In this document: positions 41,404 through 46,973 of the stretch, one piece after another
Position numbering within the stretch: the first letter of the stretch is position 1
Layout of the letters: each line of letters opens with the position of its first letter
Origin: Terriglobia bacterium
Lineage (GTDB): Bacteria > Acidobacteriota > Terriglobia > Bryobacterales > Bryobacteraceae
DNA length: 46,973 nucleotides
Direction: 5' to 3'
NCBI GenBank assembly: GCA_020073615.1
Contig: JAIQEX010000040.1
Location: 1 to 46,973 of the forward strand
Notes under the pieces: generated by a model
Databases searched by the model: none
Told to the model about the DNA's origin: nothing
What the model saw: only the letters and a program-made list of their open reading frames with translations
Program-made: the position numbers and the translations under genes

Positions 41404-43100
41404 TGGCGTCTCTGGCGCTGCTGGTGCGGCACTTCTTCGGGCGGCTGTTCGACAACGAGATCGTCTCGCAGACCGGCGACATGCGCACCAACGTGGTGCA
41501 GGTGCTCGGCTTTCTGGCGGTGCCCGGCATGTTCGTCTCGTTTTACATGCTGCCGCAGCGCGTGCGTTTCGACCAGCCGTTCCTCCGCGGCTGGCTGCTC
41601 ATCGGGGACGACTACTTCTTTGTCCTGTACTCCATGGTGGTGATGGGCTTCGTGATGGTGTTCGAGTGGGACGCGCTGTTTCCGGACCGCAAGGACTACC
41701 TCATCCTCACGCCGCTGCCCCTGCGCGGAGGTGCCATCTTTACCGGCAAGCTGGTTTCCCTCATCGTCTTCCTGGGCGTGTTCCTCATCGACACCAATCT
41801 GTTTTGCACGCTTCTCGCACCGCTGATCGCGGGCGGCCAGGGCACGCCCGCCACGGTGGTCTGGCGGATTGCGGCGGCGCATGCCATGGCGGTCGCCGCC
41901 GGCGGAGCGTTTGTGGCGCTGGCGGTGGCCGGGGTGCAGGGAGTGCTCATCAACGTTCTGACCGGCCGCGCCTTCCGCCGTGTTTCGCCGTGGGTACAGA
42001 TGATCCTGATGGGGCTGCTCATCACCGTGCTGTTTCTGACGCCGCTGGTCTGCGCAAGCATACGGCCGCTGGTGGAGCAGCGGAGCCCGCTGCTGCGCTG
42101 GTTTCCGCCTTTCTGGTTCCTGGCCTGGTATCTGGATATGATGCCCGGCCATCCTGCCGGGCCGGTGTTCCGCGAGTTGGCGCCGCTGGCCCGCGAGGCG
42201 CTGGCCATGGCCGCGGCGGCGTTCGCCGTCACCTACCTGGCGGGCTACCGGCGCCACGCGCGGCGCGTGATGGAGAGCCTGGAGAGCGGGTTCGAAGGCC
42301 CCGGCCGCCTGCGCACGCACTTCGACCGGCTGGTGAACCGGTGGCTCCTGCCGCATCCGCTCGAACGGGCTACCTTCCACTTCATCTCCAACACCATCCT
42401 GCGCACGGCCAAACACCGGCTGTTCCTGGCCACCTACGCCGGAATCGCGTGCGCCCTGGCGCTTCCCGCCGTGGTCTCGATCGGAGCCAGGCCCGGCGCG
42501 CCGCTGGTGTCGGCTACCGCCGGCGGTCTGCTGGCCATTCCGCTGACGCTTTCCTTCTTCGCCGTCTCGGGACTGCGCGCGGCATTCAACTTCCCGGCCG
42601 AGCTGCGCGCCAACTGGATCTTCCAGGTGTGCGAAAGCGCCGAGCGCGTCCCCCACATCCGCGCCGCGCGGAAGTGGATCGCGGTGATGGGCATCGTGCC
42701 TCTGTTCGCGCTGCTGGCGCCGTTCGAGCTCGCCTTCCGCGGCTGGCGCCTGGCGCTGATTCACCTGAGCTTCGCCCTGCTGCTGGCGCTGCTGCTGCTC
42801 AATCTGCTGCTGGTGTGGTTTCGCAAGATCCCGTTCACCTGCTCGTATTTTCCGGGCAAGACCAGCATGGCGGTGATGGCGGCCCTGTACCTGGCCGGAT
42901 TCACCACGTATAGCTGGACCATGGCGGACGTGGAGGCGAAGTTGCTTTCCCGCCCCGCGGAGCTGGTCCTGTTCTACGCCCTGGGCGGGCTGGCGTTGTA
43001 CGGCCTGGCGTGGCTGGAAAGGCGCGAGCTGGGCGTGGACGACGCGCTGATCTACGAAGACGAGCCCGACCCCATCGTGCGCCAGTTGGAGCTGGGGTAG
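41403..43100 (+). CDS. ABC transporter permease
   Basis: The 565-residue membrane protein has about twelve hydrophobic segments, more than the six of a single ABC-2 permease. Landmarks are FDNEIVSQTGDMRTNVVQVL, VVMGFVMVFEWDALFPDRKD, LTPLPLRGGAIFTGKLVSLI, and a conserved acidic C-terminus (DALIYEDEPDPIVRQLELG). It starts at ATG 41403, overlapping the ATPase stop by 1 bp, so the two form an exporter. The last 319 bp of this gene are duplicated at 46534-46854. The substrate is unknown. Confidence 0.88.
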   Translation: MASLALLVRHFFGRLFDNEIVSQTGDMRTNVVQVLGFLAVPGMFVSFYMLPQRVRFDQPFLRGWLLIGDDYFFVLYSMVVMGFVMVFEWDALFPDRKDYLILTPLPLRGGAIFTGKLVSLIVFLGVFLIDTNLFCTLLAPLIAGGQGTPATVVWRIAAAHAMAVAAGGAFVALAVAGVQGVLINVLTGRAFRRVSPWVQMILMGLLITVLFLTPLVCASIRPLVEQRSPLLRWFPPFWFLAWYLDMMPGHPAGPVFRELAPLAREALAMAAAAFAVTYLAGYRRHARRVMESLESGFEGPGRLRTHFDRLVNRWLLPHPLERATFHFISNTILRTAKHRLFLATYAGIACALALPAVVSIGARPGAPLVSATAGGLLAIPLTLSFFAVSGLRAAFNFPAELRANWIFQVCESAERVPHIRAARKWIAVMGIVPLFALLAPFELAFRGWRLALIHLSFALLLALLLLNLLLVWFRKIPFTCSYFPGKTSMAVMAALYLAGFTTYSWTMADVEAKLLSRPAELVLFYALGGLALYGLAWLERRELGVDDALIYEDEPDPIVRQLELG

Positions 43101-43337
43101 GGCGGGAAGAGGCCGCAATTGCGGTTGGCGCTTGCCTACTCACTCACTGCCAGCACGAGTTCGCAAAATCACACTTAATCGCACTTAATCAACTTATTTT
43201 ACATTTGTTGTCGACATGGCTATTGTTTTGGCTCAACAACTGAGTCGCAGTTCTTACTGCGCAGATTATTTCCGGTGTGCCGCAGCTAATGTTACCGCCC
43301 GCCGGGAAAGGGTAGGCCCTCATTAGGAGAGACTGCA
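43101..43337 (+). promoter_or_regulatory. AT-richer leader region upstream of the secreted-protein gene
   Basis: This 237-bp gap is less GC-rich than its surroundings. It holds a 12-bp palindrome CCGCAATTGCGG (43113-43124) just after the permease stop, possibly a terminator. It also has a short direct repeat CACTTAATC twice, near 43172 and 43182, and AGGAGAG before the ATG at 43338. The right-hand duplicate lacks about 172 bp of it. No riboswitch consensus was recognised. Confidence 0.4.
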
Positions 43338-45642
43338 ATGCACACAAAGCGAAACGAAGTCCGTAGTGTGTCCAGGCGAGCGCTGCTACTTCTGTTACTG
43401 TTGTTGTCGCTCATTCCCGCGACTCTTGGAACCGCGTCGGATCCGAATATGCGGCAGGTTTTTAGCCCCTACTGGAGCATTGCTGGGGGCTATGAATCGG
43501 TGGTTCAATTGCACAATAATCTGGTCGGGCAGGCGCTTTCGGTTCGGCCGGTGCTGCTCTCGCCGGATGGTGTCCGCCTGGAACTGGATGAGATCAAGAT
43601 CGGCCCAAACGCCAACGCCTCCCTTGACATTCGGGACGCACTGGCGAAGAACCATAGCGCTATGCAGTCCGGTAGCGCCGTGTTTGAGTATTCGCACCCG
43701 AGCGGCAGCGCTCTCCTCGCGGAAACGGCGGTAACCCAGCCCGATGAAACGATGGCGTATACTATCGCTGCGACCGAACTTGGGGCGTCCACCGCCGGTC
43801 AACACGCCGTGTTTTGGCTGCCGAGCGCGCAGGCCGGGGCTTACATAGCCGTTCAAAATACGTCGGCGGCCACGTTGCACATTTCCGCCGCTTTTGAAAG
43901 CACCGGGCCGCCGGCGCCATTCATTTCACTCACCCTGAGCCCGAATGCGTCGCAGGTAATTGAGATGCCCCTCGCAAATCTATGGAAAGGGCACGGAAAT
44001 CGCTCCGACGTTTTCGGTGCTGTCGTCCTGGCACACGATGGGCCCGATAGCTCTCTGAACGCCTCGGGCTAGATTGAGGACAAGCATACCGGCTACTCGA
44101 CCATGATGACCTTTTACGATCCTGGGCGGCACAAAGGCACCAGCCTGTTCGGCACCCAGGTGTACGTCGGCCAGCAGGACGATTTACTGGCCAGCGGGAA
44201 GCCGCTCACCATAGCCTCATCTGGTCGTGTTGAACACCTCGAATTCGCCGCTCCAGCCGCATGGTGAGTTCATTTTCGAAAACAACGGACAGATGGTGCA
44301 CGTGCCGCTGGACATTGGCGCCCTGCCGCCGGGCCGGGCCGCCGAAGTCGATCTTTCCGCACTCCGGCAGCAGGGGCTGGTTCCAGGCAACGTTTCGATG
44401 GGTTCGCTCGTCATCAACTATGACGGTCAGGAGGCTGCGCTGATGGGTCGGGTGTTCGGCATTGCGGACGATCCGACTTTTGGCTTCTACACTGCCTTGG
44501 AAACCAGTGCGGTCCCGAAGCTCAGCGAGGCTTACTGGACGGTTGCCGGAGACGCAAACTCATTCCTGACCGTAGCGAATTTCGGGAATCAACCAGACCA
44601 GGTCAGTATCGTCGTGACATACGACGGTGGGACGCTGGTGTTGCCGGCTGTTGCGCTCCAGCCGTACCAGTCCACGACCGTTAACGCTCGTTCTTTAGCG
44701 GGCGATCTGCCCCAGCATGTGACGTCCGGCGGATTCCGAATAGCCGGCAGTTCAACGCGTACGAGCAGGCTGGTGGCCAAGGAACACGTCGTCAGCGAGG
44801 CGGCGCGAACCTCTCAACCTTTTTATAACTTGATTGTGTACGTGCAAGCATTCAGCGTTTCGAATCAGTATAACCAAACCGTGACGGATCTGAACCTCCT
44901 TCCGGGCGACACCCAGACCATCTACGGAATGGAGGCGTGGAGCGACGGCACCATCGCGGACGATTTTAACGACCCCACTTCCGGCAACAATTCCGTGGTT
45001 ACCCTTACTGCGGATTGTTGCCCGCTTCGTCCGGACCAGACGGTAACCGCGCAGGGTGGCGGGGACACGACCATCACGTGGACAACTGAGGCATTGACGT
45101 CCGACCCTCAGGGAGATTGGCGAACCTGGACGGCATATGCTTCGGCCAACGTTCAGGTGCCAACTAGCCTGAGCGTAATATCTCAGGGCACTACCACTCC
45201 GCCCCCAGCGTGCTATGTGGGCGGTATCCTATTGCCATATTCCTTTTGGGGCTACATACGTTATCAGGTTTTGGATCAGAGAACACCGCCGCAGCCTATC
45301 CGCTCGAGCAGAATGTATGTTCAGGAGCTTATCCAAAACACATATTTTAACGGAATCGGACCGGGTTCATCTGGCTGGTGGGTTTGGTTCGACAGCCCCA
45401 GCTATCAGGGCTCGTCTCGAAATACGGATGCGAATGGCACATTTCTCGACGTGCCATATGGGGCGTGCGGCAGTTCTTCGGCGACCTGGACCGAAGAGCA
45501 GTTGTTCCGGATTGTCTTTAATCCTCAGGCGAGCGGCACAGCATACGTCGTACGAGACCACCAGATGAACGGCAGTATGTCTGGCCCAGGTGTCGGTAGA
45601 TTAACCAACAGCTTCGCCGACATAAACATCCACAACCCATAG
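43338..45642 (+). pseudogene. Large secreted protein of unknown function, broken by a nonsense codon and a frameshift
   Basis: From ATG 43338, or GTG 43374 (VSRRALLLLLLLLSLIPATL), a signal peptide leads into an all-beta protein. The frame stops at TAG 44070-44072, but the same frame then continues in sense (YSTMMTFYDPGRHKGTSLFG, TQVYVGQQDDLLASGKPLT). Near 44217-44225 it shifts, and from 44227 another frame runs to 45642 (FIFENNGQMVHVPLDIGALP, RAAEVDLSALRQQGLVPGNV). Two similar blocks, PYWSIAGGYESVVQLHNN and AYWTVAGDANSFLTVANF, show an internal domain duplication. The intact protein would have about 765 residues. A second copy begins at 46919, so this one may be free to decay. Confidence 0.75.
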
Positions 45643-45757
45643 CTGGGAGTGTCTAATGATTGAGTGGCTTTCCTCCCTTGGAAATCGGGTTCGACATTTT
45701 CGCAGCGTCCCGCTTCGGGTGCGGTAGGATTCTTGACAAGCGAAAGCCGTCACTGAA

Positions 45758-45982
45758 ATGGATTGGTGTTGCGCAAAATTCGAGGAGCATTTTGTAAACC
45801 CAGACAAAAGCGGGTTTAGTGTTACCTTCTATTATCACGAGCCGCCTCGTAATCCTGGTCTCAAGCTGTTTTTGTTAACACATCGTTACGAGGCTGAGGG
45901 CTCGGAACAATGGCGGACCGCAGCCGTTCAGATTTGTTTCTGCCCTTGGTGCGGATCTGATTTAGCTTCCTATCCGCGCTAG
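45758..45982 (+). CDS. Small cysteine-rich hypothetical protein
   Basis: The 74-residue protein begins MDWCCAKFEEHFVNPDKSGF and ends AAVQICFCPWCGSDLASYPR. The CFCPWCG end and the paired Cys at the start suggest a small zinc-binding fold seen in short bacterial proteins of unknown function. The Shine-Dalgarno is weak. It lies between the two copies of the duplicated segment and differs in base composition from the flanking genes (lower GC). Confidence 0.65.
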   Translation: MDWCCAKFEEHFVNPDKSGFSVTFYYHEPPRNPGLKLFLLTHRYEAEGSEQWRTAAVQICFCPWCGSDLASYPR

Positions 45983-46047
45983 TTAGTCGAGTCCACAGGT
46001 GTTGGTACCAGCACTATGAGCAACGGAGTCGACGCAACGGTGACAAG

Positions 46048-46476
46048 ATGAAGGTGACATTCGCAGTCATAACTCTGCTGATTGCCAGTACGGTCGCGGC
46101 GACGGCCGTCATAGCCCAGTCGGCTAACTGTGTTCGGTGCAGCGATGCGGAAACGCTAGTGACCACCGTGATGGCCGCCCCAACTGTTTTCGACCTTTCG
46201 TTTCACGAACACCGAGGCCGAATACTGGGCGACAGGGTGGCAATCGCAATCGCCAACCAGCTCCGCTTGAGCGACCTTCGCGACCCGGAAAAAGCGAAGC
46301 GCGTTCTGCTACTCCTCCGGTACGCGTTCTCAGAACCCGAATTCATCCAGACCAAGGAGGACAAAAAGCCAGGGGTAACTCTGATGCTTCTGGACCTCCT
46401 GGCCGAAGAGGCGCCCGACGCAGGCGCGCGGCAGACAGCGCGGGAGTTGGCAAGCAAGGTGAGGGCGTCGCGGTGA
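46048..46476 (+). CDS. Exported hypothetical protein
   Basis: The 142-residue protein has a signal peptide ending in VIAQ (about residue 24). The mature part is mostly helical: SFHEHRGRILGDRVAIAIAN, DPEKAKRVLLLLRYAFSEPE, TLMLLDLLAEEAPDAGARQT. Two Cys (CVRC) sit near the new N-terminus. The repeated helical pairs are reminiscent of HEAT-like proteins, but this is not certain. It is followed by the duplicated permease fragment. Confidence 0.68.
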   Translation: MKVTFAVITLLIASTVAATAVIAQSANCVRCSDAETLVTTVMAAPTVFDLSFHEHRGRILGDRVAIAIANQLRLSDLRDPEKAKRVLLLLRYAFSEPEFIQTKEDKKPGVTLMLLDLLAEEAPDAGARQTARELASKVRASR

Positions 46477-46533
46477 GCCCTCGGCCGCGCTGAACGGCGA
46501 CTCTCACGGCCCCGATTGTTATCCGGCGTGGTC

Positions 46534-46854
46534 CGCTGGCGCTGCTGCTGCTCAACCTGCTGCTGGTGTGGTTTCGCAAAATCCCGTTCACCTGCTCGTA
46601 TTTTTCCGGGCAAAACCAGCATGGCGGCGATGGCGGCCCTGTACCTGGCCGGCTTCACCACGTACAACTGGACCATGGCGGACGTGGAAGCGAAGTTGCT
46701 TTCCCGGCCCGCCGAGCTGGCCCTGTTCTACGCCTTGGGCGGGCTGGCGTTGTACGGCCTGGCGTGGCTCGAACGGCGCGAGCTGGGTGTGGACGACGCG
46801 TTGATCTACGAAGACGAGCCGGACCCCATCGTGCGCCGCCTGGAGCTGGGGTAG
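46534..46854 (+). pseudogene. Duplicated 3' fragment of the ABC permease gene
   Basis: This stretch copies the last 319 bp of the permease gene (42782-43100) with few differences. A single extra T in the run after the CTCGTA (near 46600) shifts the frame relative to the intact gene. The end then reads LYLAGFTTYNWTMADVEAKL and DALIYEDEPDPIVRRLELG. There is no promoter or start for it, so it is a remnant of duplication rather than a gene. Confidence 0.88.
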
Positions 46855-46918
46855 GGCGAACGGGAGCCACAATAGCGGCCGGCGCTGCTTTATTCACGCG
46901 TACTGCCAGAACGAGTAT

Positions 46919-46973
46919 GCACAAAGCGAAACGAAGTCCGTAGTGTGTCCAGGCGAGCGCTGCTACTTCTGTT
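46919..46973 (+). CDS. Start of a second copy of the secreted-protein gene (partial)
   Basis: The sequence is nearly identical to 43338-43395 but lacks two bases (AC) just after the ATG. From that ATG the frame ends after eight codons (MHKAKRSP, then TAG). A GTG a few codons later (VSRRALLLL) restores the signal-peptide frame and may be the true start in both copies. The rest lies outside the window, so whether this copy is intact is unknown. Confidence 0.55.

Larger units (their letters stand above)
46534..46973. repeat. Right-hand copy of a tandem duplication (to window edge)
   Basis: Similarity to the left copy covers the permease tail (42782-43100), the following 65 bp in diverged form, and the start of the secreted-protein gene (43338-43395 against 46919-46973). 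About 172 bp (roughly 43166-43337) are missing in this copy. The offset is about 3.6-3.75 kb. The duplication continues past the right edge. Confidence 0.85.

Noticed and set aside
41193-43118. 641-codon open frame antisense to the ABC exporter genes
   Set aside because: Low-complexity Gln/Arg/His-rich shadow; the sense strand has clear ABC transporter features.
43101-43337. Riboswitch in the leader of the secreted-protein gene
   Set aside because: I could not match it to any consensus I know, including c-di-GMP classes; covariation search would be needed.
1-46973. tRNA, rRNA or intact insertion sequence
   Set aside because: No cloverleaf with conserved T-loop, no rRNA-like stretch and no transposase reading frame was recognised by eye; a tRNAscan/Infernal run would settle it.

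Overview
This is a GC-rich bacterial chromosomal window whose gene content points to Acidobacteriota, most likely the Solibacter/Bryobacterales lineage. The clues are an Oar-like TonB receptor with a carboxypeptidase-regulatory domain, two ADOP-type (MacB/FtsX-like) stand-alone permeases, a large BNR/VPS10-like propeller protein, futalosine-pathway menaquinone synthesis, and many exported proteins whose signal peptides end in A-Q. The assignment is inferred from gene types only; no rRNA or tRNA is present to confirm it.

Left end (1-3.3 kb): an accessory, defence-like patch. It holds an AlbA_2/Schlafen-type protein followed by a truncated SIR2-like reading frame, an orphan MqsA antitoxin with a decayed mqsR remnant, and a divergent, apparently intact HigB/HigA-type toxin-antitoxin pair. 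Both TA transcription units start from one 76-bp region that carries two different palindromes.

3.5-10 kb: an L-rhamnose locus: TonB receptor, L-rhamnose isomerase, L-rhamnose mutarotase, and a convergent regulator that joins an IclR-like HTH to a periplasmic-binding-protein sensor domain.

10-23 kb: mixed metabolism and envelope genes: YeiH-type transporter, HugZ-like flavin/heme protein, Dxs, a GT-C type membrane glycosyltransferase, a beta-lactamase/NamZ fusion, a secreted protein, an ADOP permease, and an AraC / VOC / AlkZ-like operon.

23-36 kb: a short stretch of decayed genes beside a long perfect inverted repeat, then the BNR protein, MqnD, a HEAT-repeat protein, a GH24-type lysozyme-like protein, a second ADOP permease, an alpha/beta hydrolase overlapping an aminotransferase, and a flaG-fliS pair whose FliS has a C-terminal tandem-repeat tail.

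36-47 kb: small unknown genes and two broken genes, an aminotransferase, MscL, and an ABC exporter (ATPase plus permease). The right edge is part of an old tandem duplication: the end of the permease gene and the start of a secreted-protein gene recur about 3.6 kb downstream. The first copy of the secreted gene has a stop and a frameshift. Several unrelated genes of unknown function are frameshifted while the recognisable housekeeping genes are intact, so real pseudogene decay looks likelier than uniform sequencing error, but read mapping would be needed to decide.
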